Assembly (NCBI GenBank): GCA_950295325.1
Contig: OX485809.1
Location: forward strand, 31,248,001-31,312,000
Source of the DNA: Polytrichum commune
Taxonomy: Eukaryota; Streptophyta; Polytrichopsida; Polytrichales; Polytrichaceae
DNA length: 64,000 nucleotides
Direction: 5' to 3'
The position numbers and the translations under genes are program-made. The notes beneath the pieces are model-generated. The model saw only the letters and a list, made by a program, of their open reading frames with translations, ran no database searches and had not been told where the DNA came from. Positions 37,896 through 49,000 of this stretch are shown in pieces (position 1 is the first letter of the stretch; every line of letters begins with the position of its first letter).

Positions 37896-39085
37896 CCTCG
37901 GGGGTGGACTCTTCATACCATATACAAACTAACATGAGTGTAAGAAGGGGTATTATTTGAGGCATTAGCGTACATAGTGTACATAAGGGAGAGGTATTAA
38001 TTTTCTCTAGCATGTACGTTTAACCCCTAAGTGCCCTTGACCAAAAATTTCGGCTCGTTTGTGTGTGGGTGGGTAAATTCCTTTGACCGCGTAAATTTTT
38101 TTGGCGGGCAGTATGGAAGGGCAACTTTTGGATTGAGGCATTTTTGACCAAAAAGAGTAAATATTCGATTTTAGAGAGGGTCACAAAGGCATATATGTCC
38201 GTGATGTAGGGAATAGGTGGAGAAAGTGCTTTACTATTTCCTCAATGTTTCAACTAATTGGACTATTGTACTTGTTTTTGACATCCAAAGAGTTCTCATT
38301 ATTCATTTCTTTTGAAAAGTGTCATAGTGGAAAGAGCAAAACAATTCCGTATTTTTGACCATCAAATATTAGTATTCACAATTACCAATGTGAAGTAATT
38401 TGCAATATCAAATCGTCAAGTGTTAAAATAAAGAAAATGCATTTCAAGAATTGCAAGGAGGATTGCGAAATGATTGGGATAGCTCTATATGCATACATAG
38501 GGTCTTTGGAATCACATTTTCGTATTCTTTCACATGTTGGAGTTGTTCGTGTCACCTCAAACTCCTAAAAACACTTATGAGCAAATCATACCAACATTGT
38601 GGGGAGGGGCGGCATACAAAAAGAAGAATGTATACATTTCTCTTGTTTGAATCTCCCAACTCTTATGCAATCTCGGTCTCAAAATTGGTATGCATACTAA
38701 TAAACAAGTTCTTTAAACATCTATACGGTTAGATTTTGGATAAAAGACAAATTCCTCCATTGGGGATTGTATTAAAGCCATGCACATATTTCTTAGGAAA
38801 AGTGCATTCCGAAAGGCTTGGGCACTTAGGGGTTAAGAAGGATATTAAGAGTTTGGAAGTAAAGGTAGATCTACAAAAGGGGGACCTAGAGGAAATTTTG
38901 ACAATACATGTGTTAGTTTCATCCAATCCACAATGTCATCCATTGTTGTCATATGGAAATAATCCTCAATGACTCCCTTGTCAATTCTTGTTCAAGGTTA
39001 ACATTTGGGTTTTAGGACAAGCTAGAGGTTACTGGAGTGCTCGTGGGCTCCCTTGAGTTATGGTCTCTGGATTGTGGTGTTACGG
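37896..39085 (-). mobile_element. CCCGGGGGTGGAC-type MITE copy C, truncated and interrupted
   Basis: Inverted relative to copy A (4101-4800). 37896-38023 matches copy A from its right end inward: 'ggggtggac', 'gtaagaaggggt', 'gaggtattaattttct'. The match resumes at 38833 ('tacaaaaggggg', 'catccattgttgt', 'ggagtgctcgtg') and fades near 39085. The break is exactly at a TTAA and is occupied by an 809-bp element. Confidence 0.75.
38024..38832. mobile_element. 809-bp element with 13-bp inverted ends and TTAA target duplication (piggyBac-like)
   Basis: It begins CCCCTAAGTGCCC and ends with the exact reverse complement GGGCACTTAGGGG. TTAA flanks both sides (38020-38023 and 38833-38836). The surrounding MITE copy C resumes seamlessly after the second TTAA. 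Copy A at 4101-4800, inverted, shows the corresponding empty site, with a single TTTAAA around 4694-4699. TTAA duplication and CCC-type ends are hallmarks of piggyBac elements. The interior has ORFs of up to 93 codons that I do not recognise as transposase, so the element is probably non-autonomous. Confidence 0.8.
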
Positions 39086-40117
39086 TAGTGTTCATGAAAA
39101 ACAACATTATTCCCAAGACTTTAGTGTAGTTGTTGTAGGGGAGGAGGGGATGAACTTAGTGAACCTTACCATGCCACATGTTATTTGTAGCACATGTACT
39201 TTTGACTAACATGACTTTTGCTAACCATAATCAAATCAGAGAGGTCCGATTGTGATGATGCTTCATCGTAGCTTTGCTAATTGCAAAACAAGTTTCATTT
39301 TGTATATTATTTTTAGAAGTTGGAGATCATAGAAATAAACTAAATAACACCCACATACCTTAGTAAGCTTTTGCAAGTTAAAGTCATGTTAGACTAGTCT
39401 ACACTAATAATCTACTATCATGGCAATTTAGTAGTGTACTCCTGTATTTTTTTTGGAAGTGGGAGACTTACATGCCACATTAAGGTGGGCAAGACTGTGC
39501 TACAGGACAAGTCACAAAGACCACTCTAATTAACATTGCACACCAATTTTGACCCTTAATATCCCTAAGGTTTTGTATATTTTCAAGATCAATTGTAAAG
39601 TGAGATTTGCAAGCTTGCTTTATGAAACATTCATGAAGCAAATATATTGAAACAAAGTCAAAGATCATTTCCATACAGTTGGGCCTTTTAAATAAGGTCA
39701 TGAGCTTTGTATAAGCATATTCAAAGCAAAGACTTAAGAAAAAAACTTCATAAAACGGGAGATGACATTAGTTTGCATAGACTTTTTGTAGATATATTCA
39801 TCTTATAGAAACTTATAATTTATATTAAAATCAAAATGAATAATTATAATTGTATGTATAACATGTGATCAACATGTTAATGAAATCAAAAACTTGTCAT
39901 TCAATGCATCATGTTTCAATTTTCTTTTGTCTTGCATGCATAATCACTTTGGTGATACACATACCAAAATTGAAACAAGAATGTTTGACATGAACAGAGA
40001 AATATATCACCAACAATTCTTCTTTGGAAATAAACACCATTCCAGGATTGAAAGTCAATGTGACTTTGAGACCATAATGTGGTCTCAAAAAAACCTTAAG
40101 GGTCAATGTCATAATAA
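39086..40117. other. Intergenic DNA, no gene
   Basis: Near 39345 a 'cacccacataccttag' terminus (inverted GGTATGTGGG type) recurs. The remainder is AT-rich with short ORFs only. Confidence 0.4.
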
Positions 40118-40512
40118 AGGTTGGTTCACACTAGGTCCTGAGTCCCAAGTCACTTAAGGTAAATCCATGCAATCTTTGCCGTTGAGAGCATGGAAGTTGG
40201 GACTTACCACTTCACACAGGGTCCCAAGTCCAAGTCCAAGGTCCCAAGTCCCAAGTATGACATGGATGTCTACATGGCAACACTTTTCGAAGGTGAGGCT
40301 TGGGACTGGTGTTGAGAGTTGGCTTGAACAAAAAGCTAGGCCCAACTCTTGACACAAGTCCTGCGAACAGTTATGCTTAAAATAATTGAGATCCGACTTT
40401 AACAACAATTAACCATTTTTAATGATTTCTTGAAGCTCAAAAGTTGGGACTTTGCCTCCATGTCAAGACTTGCTAACATGAATGGGACTTGGGACCCCAT
40501 GTGAACCAGCCC
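40118..40512. mobile_element. Tourist-like MITE (GGTTGGTTCACA / GGGCTGGTTCACA ends, 395 bp)
   Basis: The left end reads AGGTTGGTTCACACTAGGTC. The right end reverse-complemented reads AGGGCTGGTTCACATGGGGT. TAA lies on both sides (40115-40117 and 40513-40515), fitting the TWA duplications of PIF/Harbinger-derived Tourist elements. The interior contains several 'gtcccaagtc' repeats. Relatives lie at 45343-45640 and 45649-46019. Confidence 0.75.
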
Positions 40513-41330
40513 TAAATCAGATTTGTAGTGTAGCCATGCATAACAATGGGCCGGACGCATCCATCACCTATCGCTCTCACTGAAGAAAAGCATAAACAAC
40601 CAAGATATTCAAGTTCTAATATATACATATACAGATAGCTTCAAGAATCTGAGTTATTCTCTATTCTCTTTCTTGGCATGTCATTTTGATTCATGATCTG
40701 AAAAAATGAAAGAAGAAAGAAATAATAATCGAATGAAAGCTGCAGTGCACTTCGTGTATGTCACCTTTTACAAGAAGTTTTAATCTGGAGCAATGTGATC
40801 TTCCTCCTCAGACCATTCCACTTTCATGTTTACTTGGTTTGCTTCCAACCAATGGAGGGGCAAGCATGTATATCTTCTAGGTAAAGGACAGTGCAAATGC
40901 ACTAGGACATACACAAATCTCGCTTCAATTGTGAGTCATCTTGTAATGGAGTTATTTGTCACGTGTTTTTTCATGCCATGTCAACTACCGGGGCACAAAC
41001 AAGCACTTTCTAGTCCAGAGTCGACAAATGTTGTATTTTCAAGTATAACAGAAAATTTAGATGCATGTAGCAGTTGTTTCCATTTAACACAAAATTAAAA
41101 GCATTCAATTTCCATCGCATGTCTTCAAAGAAATAGCTCAAGCTCTCATTACGCTAGGCTTGCTGTGGTGACTACATCTCTAAGCACATACCCCTGCGCT
41201 GAAGTGACCTAAAACACCCAGAAATGTAAGTCCCATCTTCTCCCGAGAGTTTCGCTGATATTGAAGGATACTCTTTTCAATCACATGGAGGACTAAAAGT
41301 TCTCTATTAATCAATAAGCTGACATTAGGC
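40513..41330. other. Intergenic DNA, nothing recognised
   Basis: No gene or bounded repeat was recognised apart from the first copy of the 8-bp target duplication at 41323-41330. Confidence 0.4.
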
Positions 41331-41643
41331 CAGGCCTCATTAAATTAGGCGTTCTATAAATAGACACATAAATTGCATAAAAAATTTAGAGCAGCGCGCA
41401 TAAATTAAGAAGAAAAAAAATCGAAAATGCGACGGTCGTCCACGCTGATTAGAGCTTTCTCACTGTCAACACAATAAAACACACCACACACAACGCCATC
41501 CGAAACACGCTCCAGTTGTCCAATTCCAAGCACTTTCCAGACATTTCTTGAAAAACGCCTGTTTTAGGTACCCTGGGGGCAAGGCGCACATAAATTAAGC
41601 TAAAATATTGAATTTATGCGATCGACTAATTTTATGAGGCCTG
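41331..41643. mobile_element. hAT-like MITE (313 bp) with 8-bp target duplication
   Basis: The left end is CAGGCCTCATTAAATTAG followed by GCG. The right end reverse-complemented is CAGGCCTCATAAAATTAG followed by TCG, so 19 of 21 terminal positions pair. A perfect 8-bp direct repeat, CATTAGGC, flanks it (41323-41330 and 41644-41651). CAG-starting ends with an 8-bp duplication are diagnostic of hAT elements. No ORF. Confidence 0.9.
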
Positions 41644-41651
41644 CATTAGGC

Positions 41652-42512
41652 TCTAGTTCTCACAGTCATAATTGCCAGACAACAAGGCGTTATTTCACAA
41701 ATCAAGCACTTCCAAATACGTGTGTGTGGGCCAAATTAGGCATTACTTCATCGATTGTCATAAAAAACGCCAAAGATATCATGTGCCTTGTTGGAATCTC
41801 TTAGAAGATACTATGGAAAATATGATTGGGCAGGAACGTGATCAATATGACCTGAACATGCAATAATACTCCCATGTGATATTACTCAAAGTGAAAAGGG
41901 GCAGCTGCTCAACATTGGTGGTGATGACTTACAAAGTTAGCCGAAGCTGAGTCAAAGGGACAAAAGAGATCCTCAGTTAATCAGGAATAAATCCCTCCAC
42001 AGGAAAACCCCAGCTTTGCACCATTACCCAAGCACTAAATTAATGAACTCAGTCAGTCTGAGATGCAGATGAAGGCAAAATTTGATCCAATAAAGTGTAA
42101 ATTCTTACATGCTTTACTCCACTACTAACTTTAGTCTCTTTTTCCGCGCTGGTTAATCAAAGCTGTTCGCACTACCTTGCTGAGAAGACATACAAAATGT
42201 GAGCAAAAACCTCCTCACTTGCTGCAAGTAGGACCCAGATGTCTGGGAAGTGCCAAACTAACTACAACCCTAAGGAATGGAATATAACTGTCCCCTCCCC
42301 AGTGGAACAATGATGTTGTCACCAAATTACTCACACTTTTACGTATGTGTGTGATGAGCGTATTCTACATGGAGGAATGGTCCTCTGAATGCATCATCAT
42401 CGATGCATCAATTCGTGCAATCTACAAGTACACACTCCAGAGAGGAAAACTCTGGGCTATCCAAATAGCTTGGGTGCCAAATTGGAGGTAAGGGTAGGAT
42501 ATCCCAACAAAT
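41652..42512. other. Region downstream of the MPH1-like gene
   Basis: No coding feature. The portion near 42512 is likely 3' UTR of the minus-strand gene; no clear polyadenylation signal was placed. Confidence 0.4.
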
Positions 42513-44420
42513 CTACTCAGGCTTGGCAACAACTTCCTGAACAGCTTCTTCAACAGCATCAGACGCATCAGACACCGCAGCCTGCACAGACTGGATGGCG
42601 ACTTCGGGCTTGGCAAGCGACAAGTCATCTGCAAGGGGTGGGGATTCAGGAATGGGTGGCACAGGGGCAGAGGACGTACTACTGAACTTGGCAACATAGA
42701 AGCTCAGAGGAGGCCCAGAATATGTGGTTCTGTCTGCAGGTACGGGTGCATTCTTTGACAAATACAACAGGATGGAGGCAGCACTTGCCACTACAATCAA
42801 GGCAAGTCCACCTGCAACGGCCAAAGATTCGTCACTTCCTGACTGCGAGCCGTCCCTCTTTCCAGTGCTGATAGCATTCTCCGCCACATAAATTGTTGGC
42901 TGTTAATACAAAATGCCCAATTACACATGATGTAAGTAAATTGCCTTAATGCAAGTGATGACGTACAAACACATCCAAATGCACCCCGACCCAAGAACAA
43001 GAAAGCAATCGCGGACTAACACATCCAGGTGCCAGAATGTGACACTCATTCATGCAGAACTCACGCAGGAAAGGTGGCCAGCTCATAACGGTGACCAACA
43101 GGTAATTGATATTTGTTTTCTCTTATTTTTGGCCGTCGGTGACCATTTCACAACCAGATGGGCTTCTTCACATTTTGGGATAATTAACATGAGATGAGAT
43201 GATCGCCCCAACCAAAATAAAGAACGTGACTATGGACACACACATCCAGATTCTAAAATGTGACACATATACAGGACTCCCGCAGGAAAAGTGGCCTGCT
43301 CGACATGGTTATGACCAACAGGTAATTGATGTCTGGTTTTTCTTAGTTTTTGGCCAACAGTGACCAATTCATCACCATTAAATGAGGCTCTTCAAATTTT
43401 GGGATGACAAACTTCAGATGAGAAGGTCAACCCTGCCAAGAACAAGAAGGTGATTCCGGACAAACACATCCAGATTCTAAAATGTGACACGCATACAAGC
43501 CTCCCACATGAAAGGTGGCCAGCTCGAAATGGTGACCCACAGGTAATTGATGCTTATAAAAAAAAATAAAAAATAAAATCGTTTTTGGCTGACGGTGATC
43601 ATGTCACCACCATCAAATGAGCTTCTTCAAATTTTTGAGGTCACCAACTTGAGATAAGGTGAGATGGTCGCCCTGACCAAGAAAAAGAAGAAGCGACAAT
43701 TTCATTGTTTATCCATTCGTGACCATTTCGAATTCCACATGCCATAATGAAAAGATGTAACTGACCTCAACAGCATAAATGTTGGTCTGTCCTGCTGTGT
43801 CCTTCTCCACATATCCAGTCCACTTTCGCTCCGTTCGAGCCATGGGAGGGAACGTTCCGGCCACCTTGGTATTCTCTTCCACCTTCCACTCCATACTTAG
43901 CTTCCCCACCTACATACACCACCATACATTCGAACCATGACAACACCATCATCATCCCCATGGGATGGATGACCTAACAAACACCATCTAAAACCCTCAA
44001 TCCCACGACTCTCGACACCCCAGCAACTCTTAGTTGGTCTTCCACACCAACAATTCTCCACCCATTCTCACAATCCAGATCCCCCGACCAGGTCATCATA
44101 ACCCCAACCCCCCTAATTCAAATCCCAAAAAACAAAATCCACCAAACCCCTCTCACTTGCTTCCCGAAGTGCACATTTTACAAGCACAATTCCTCCCACA
44201 ACTCCTGCTCCACTCCAAATGTACAACGAGGCGTTCCACTTACCTCCTTGACGGGTGCACATTCCTCATCGTTGCAGTCTTCAGGAGCTTTGACTGCACA
44301 GATCCTCAGCGGGGCTCTAGTCTGTGCCGACTTCCCAGCGGGCTTGGTGAACAATGCCCGGGTTCTCCAAGACCCGGTGCTGGGGCTGCAGGCAATCATG
44401 GACTGGGCCACTCCTGCCAT
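42513..44420 (-). CDS. Chloroplast thylakoid protein, MPH1/TEF5-like (proline-rich family), three exons
   Basis: Probable orthologue of Arabidopsis At5g07020 (MPH1, maintenance of photosystem II under high light), identified from memory of its domain pattern. Exons 44420-44244, 43909-43766 and 42899-42513 join in phase 0 at GT-AG introns to 235 residues. Residues 1 to ~45 are rich in S, T, A, R and K and acid-poor, like a chloroplast transit peptide. 60-107 form a conserved-looking soluble part with GKLSMEWK and GYVEKDTAGQTNIYAVE. 133-154 are a single membrane span (LAVAGGLALIVVASAASILL). A proline-rich segment (APVPPIPESPPL) and an acidic tail follow. The start is the ATG at 44420; the frame continues upstream only via TTG. 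Intron 2 (~870 bp) is mostly a three-copy tandem repeat. Three MITEs lie about 430 bp upstream. The reading is firm; the assignment is less certain. Confidence 0.75.
43017..43697. repeat. ~225-bp tandem repeat x 3 inside intron 2 of the MPH1-like gene
   Basis: Units start near 43017, 43238 and 43462. Each has ACACATCCAG, AATGTGACAC, AAAGGTGGCC or AAAGTGGCC, GGTAATTGATG-type sequence, TTTTTGGC and a closing 'accaagaa.aagaa' stretch. Only the intron is affected; neighbouring exons are single-copy. Confidence 0.85.
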
Positions 44421-44782
44421 GGCCAACAACTGGGTAATCTAGCAAACCAAGGTGTGCTACAGCTGAAAAAACAACGCAAGAAGGCAAGGCAAGGTGAGCT
44501 ACAATGACGCAATCGAAGTGGAAGAGGTTGTGGGTTGGTGATGGGGATTGAAAGAGGAAGGAAACAGCGATTGGTGGTGGTGGTGGTGATGGTGTGTGAG
44601 AGAGGAAAAGGTTTTGGGTTCGGAAAAGGTTTTTGGGTTTTGGGGCGAGTAGGGAGCTGGTGTGATGTGGAGGCGTGGCAGCCACCCACATCCCATCCCA
44701 CCCCATTCCACTTGTTAGATTTTCCATCTCCCTACTTGGGACCATATATTTTGATGGGCCTACCACAAGGGTAAGTTACTTT

Positions 44783-44813
<31 letters not shown>

Positions 44814-44851
44814 AAGGATGGGTCTCCCACTGCCTTATGGAAACTTAATTA
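44421..44851. promoter_or_regulatory. Probable 5' UTR and promoter of the MPH1-like gene
   Basis: Lies between the start codon and the first of three MITEs. It is rich in GGTGGT and GTTTTGGG repeats (plus-strand view) and ends in (AAAG)n then (GA)n at 44784-44815. No TATA box was confidently identified. A promoter here is inferred from position only. Confidence 0.4.
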
Positions 44852-45339
44852 GGGCCACTTCACACACGAGCCAAAGAGCCGTGACCATGAGATTGTGAGA
44901 GCCCAAAAGAAAGTGTCCAAAGGCCATCCCAACACACCTCCAACATCATGTAGTGTGGTCACGGACCCTCAAGTGTAGTGTGATGTCATATGTGACCAGG
45001 CCCTCAACCAAATGCTATTTCGATGAATTTCTATTCATGCGGGTCCTCACACATGATAAAATAGAATAAATCAATGGTTGTGAGCGTTTGGAGTGCCATG
45101 GTCTCTTAGCTTTGTGTTAGGCATGTCTCTAAGAGGTGGTTTTTGAAAATAATCCAAGTGACCATGAAACATGATCCATTCGATGCCATGTAGACTTTAC
45201 ATCCATCTTGCATTCACATACTCCGTCGGTCCCTCAAGCGTAGTGTGAAGCGAACTTGGACCGGCTCTGCCTTTTCCACCAATGAGAGTGCTTGAAGTGT
45301 AATGGGGACGGGCTCTCGGTCTTGTGTGTGAAGTGACCC
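44852..45339. mobile_element. Tourist-like MITE (GGGCCACTTCACAC family, 488 bp)
   Basis: Starts GGGCCACTTCACACACGAG and ends with the complement of GGGTCACTTCACACACAAG. TTA occurs on both sides (44849-44851 and 45340-45342). A second full copy is at 50148-50650 and a fragment at 1382-1594. Confidence 0.85.
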
Positions 45340-45342
45340 TTA

Positions 45343-45640
45343 GGGCCGGTTCGCATGGGTCTTGATTCTAAGTCCCAAGGTCTATGCACATGATTTTAGC
45401 CTCGTGGAAGTTGGGACTCACCACTTCACACGGGTCCCAAGTATGACATAAATGCCTACATGGCAACACTTTTTGGAGGTGAGGTGAGGTGAGCTCGGGA
45501 CTTGTGTTGATAGTTGGGTCGAGCAAAAAGCTAGATCCCACTCTCAACAAAAGTCCCACGAATTGCTTTTGCATAAATTGATGAAGATTCAAATTCAATG
45601 ATGATTAATCATGTTTTAATGATGTCTTGAGGCTCAAGTT
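45343..45640. mobile_element. Truncated Tourist-like MITE (GGTTCACATGG family)
   Basis: Begins GGGCCGGTTCGCATGGGTC immediately after the TTA that ends the previous element. The interior matches 40118-40512 ('gttgggactcaccacttcacac', 'acatggcaacacttttt'). It stops without its right terminus. Confidence 0.65.
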
Positions 45641-45648
45641 AATACTAA

Positions 45649-46019
45649 GGGAAGGTTCACATGGGGTCTCAAGCCCCAACATGGAGGCAAAGTCCCAACT
45701 TTTGAGCTTCAAGATGTCATTCAAATATGGTTAATTATCATTAAAGTCGAATATTCATTATTTAATGTAAAAATATTCTTGGGACATGTGTTGAGAGTTG
45801 GGTCTAGCTTTTTGCTCGACCCAATTCTCAACACAAATCCCAAGCCTCGCCACCAAAAAGTTTTGCCATGTAGGCATCCATGCCATAGTTGGGACTCAGG
45901 ACTTGGGACCCCATGTGAAGTGGTAAGTCCCAACTTCCATGCTCTCAACGGCTGAGATTGCACGGACTGACCTCAAGTGACTTCGGACTTAGGAGTTGGG
46001 ATTTTGTGTGAATTGGCCC
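45649..46019 (-). mobile_element. Tourist-like MITE (GGTTCACATGG family), opposite orientation
   Basis: Starts GGGAAGGTTCACATGGGG and ends with the complement of GGGCCAATTCACACAAAAT. Its interior is the reverse complement of the neighbouring copy at 45343, with the blocks for 'caacacttttggtgg'-type and 'gagagcatggaagttggga' sequences. Flanks are TAA and TTG, so the target duplication is imperfect. Confidence 0.7.
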
Positions 46020-49000
46020 TTGAGGTAGATGGCCCCTAAAATGGTTATTGCTTCCAACTCGCTCACTTCTCCTAATATACGAAACATGTGGATAGCAAAT
46101 CCAAATCAAGGCCATAGCCACTTACCTCGTGATTTTTTACCTTGTATGAATATCTTGTTCATTATCAAAATGAAGATTTTCATGCTCATTCAATGGTCAT
46201 ACATGTCCTCCCCTCCCCCAAAATAAAATAAAATAAAATAAAAATCATGCTGACTATTGAGTTAGGAATGATTATCATAATAGTTTAACCTCTTGTAAAC
46301 ACATGTCTTTTGGTGTTTGTTCTTGGAGACATGACTAACCACATACCACTCAAATTTAGGTTGTCTAATCGAGATAAGGACCTAATTAGGTATGTCTACC
46401 TTAAAGCATACTTCGAAGTATGTGATGACCATTCTAGTAGACGAAACTTTTTACAAAAAGTAGATAGATAGGCCTACTTTGGTTACTGCAATTCATTGGA
46501 CACCTATTTACCAGTCTAATCTAGTCAATTTATGTCATTAAAAGGTCAACGTGCTATTTTGATATGACATGAAAAAGACATGTGTTTAAAAGAGATTGGA
46601 CTACGTGTTTGAAGTTTGTTAATCATTCTAGGCTAAACAATCAATATAATTGGGTGGACCTATGCGACCTTCTTATGGTTCATTGCCGGTGGATTTTGTT
46701 GATTCGTAACAAATCGAGAGTAGCTCCAAACTTTGTTGGAATTTAATTGGGCTTCTTCGTATACATTTACGAACACATAAAAGACTAAACCTCATGAATC
46801 CAAGTAGTTTAAGGTAGCAAACAACAACAAAATAACCAATTAAGGCCCATCGACCTTAGGTCCCATTGGGGCCCTCATAATCCCCGAAAAGATTCTCAAA
46901 GATGAATTTACAGCTTTGATCAAGGATGAAGCGTCATTCATTCACGTGAACCTAAATAATAAGTAGTTTGTGTTTTCACTTAATTTGTTGTGTATGTCCA
47001 AACAACATATGCCCAAACAATAATAAGAATAAGAATAAGAATAAGAATAATATTGACAACTTAAAGTCAGAGATGGTTTATGGCCTTTATGACGAACTCC
47101 GAAGTGCTCAATCATGAAAGTTTCAACTACCGTTTTTGGGCATATTCTAAATACATATTCAATTTTTAGATGTTCTATAGACATACATTTCAAATATCAC
47201 ATGTTCTATGCACGTATATTTCTATGCACAATATTGAACTAAAGAGGAGGATGGGTAGATTATGGGTTGGGTTGGCTTCAAATTCGGTGTGTATGCAAGA
47301 AAGAGAAGAAAAAAATGCAACTTTTGTTTAGTTGCCCATGATGACCCCCAAGTAGGCTAGTGATTGCAACACTTGGATGCTTGGGAATGGAAGGTGGTTG
47401 TGTGCACACATATAAAAGAGCAATCTTCTTCAAGAGGACTTCTCCTTTGCACTAGTGCAATCACAAATTTGTACTTGAGCCATGTGGCTGGAGAATACTT
47501 CACTTTCATCATGACATAGGACCTTTTTGTTTTTACTTCCTTATGTTGAATATCTTTGTCATGGGAGAGTGGTATTACTGCTAACAATTAGGGGACCCAA
47601 TAAACTACAACCTTGTCCTGCTGGCAACAACCACAAAAGACTACATAAACCATGTAAAGTATATCTTAATACAAGACTTGCATGTTTCTCCCACTGCTTC
47701 TGAGTTGCACACATTGCTTTCATTCGATTTGCCAAGTCTTGGGCAATGAGTGTCAATGAGTCAAGAAACTAGCACCATGCTTGTGGGATGTTTGTATCTC
47801 CTCACAGTTGTTGAGTTGAACATATTGATAAGTTTAGAGTTTGGTGTCATCAAAGTGAGGGTTAAGCATTAATTTCAACATCAAGCTACGAAAATTGACA
47901 ATTTTGTGCAATCTCAAATTTTTCATGTGGTAACTTAGCCTATCTTTTGTGTGTCTAGGAGAATTCCCTTTGCAAATTGCGATACAACTTTCAAATCTCC
48001 CTCTATATCATCAGTTTGTGAATATGTATGTCTATATTTTGTGCAACCACACGAAAGTAAATGGATGGATGTTATGATGTTTTGTTAGTGAACAAAATTG
48101 GAGACACTCATTTGCTTGAGCTAAAGAAGGAGGCCCTTGATCTTACATATTATAATATACATCTTTGACCGTGATATTGCAACAGGTATTGGCCTATGGG
48201 CCTAGCTCAAAATGGAAACTTGTTGACGTTGGCTTGCAATTGGGGTTAAGAGGTGTTATGTTATGAAGTGAAAATGATCTTAGAGTCCATGAATCCAAAA
48301 GGCTAATGGAACTAGAAATACCTCATGATGATTTCAATTGGGCTAATTCCCTAGAGTGTTGGAGTTGCAGCAACTTATGTGAGATAGAGACTATTGTCAA
48401 CTTGAAAATCCAATTTAAAAAAAGACACGAGGCTTCAAAATACTACATTCTCGAATAGTGGTGGAAACTCAACTCTAATGTGGTTATACAGGGGACACTC
48501 AACATAAAGTGTGCCTCGTTCTCAACTATATTATGAGAACAAAATTGAGATACTCTATCAACTCTAGAGATAGAGATAGTTGACCACCATCCAATTTCTA
48601 TTGGAAGTCTAAGTTCAAGGCACAATAAGCAACAACAATCTTACATTGTGGTCTCATTATGGTGGTGTCAACATCTTATTAATTAGCCTAATATATCTTT
48701 GAATGGTGTGACTGGTCTAAAATAAACCTCTCATTTTCAAAATGATCAGATCTTCCTTTTTTTATTTAAAAAAAATCACTACTACTACTGTTACTACTAC
48801 TTAGTATTCTTACATAGTGTAATTAACAATACTCATTGGTTAGTGTTATCAAAAGATGTTTATTGAATATTCGAATAATTCTGAAATTAGAAATTAAAAA
48901 TATTCCATCTTCATATTTGCTCGGTGCAAGGATAATAACATAACTTATTACAATCATATCAAAGTATCATCTTATGTTTTGGGAGGATTTTTCCAACTTG

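Noticed and set aside
44034-44774. Several ORFs on both strands around exon 1 of the MPH1-like gene
   Set aside because: These are shadow frames of exon 1 and of the GGTGGT-rich leader. Only the frame with a transit peptide and correct splice phase is kept.
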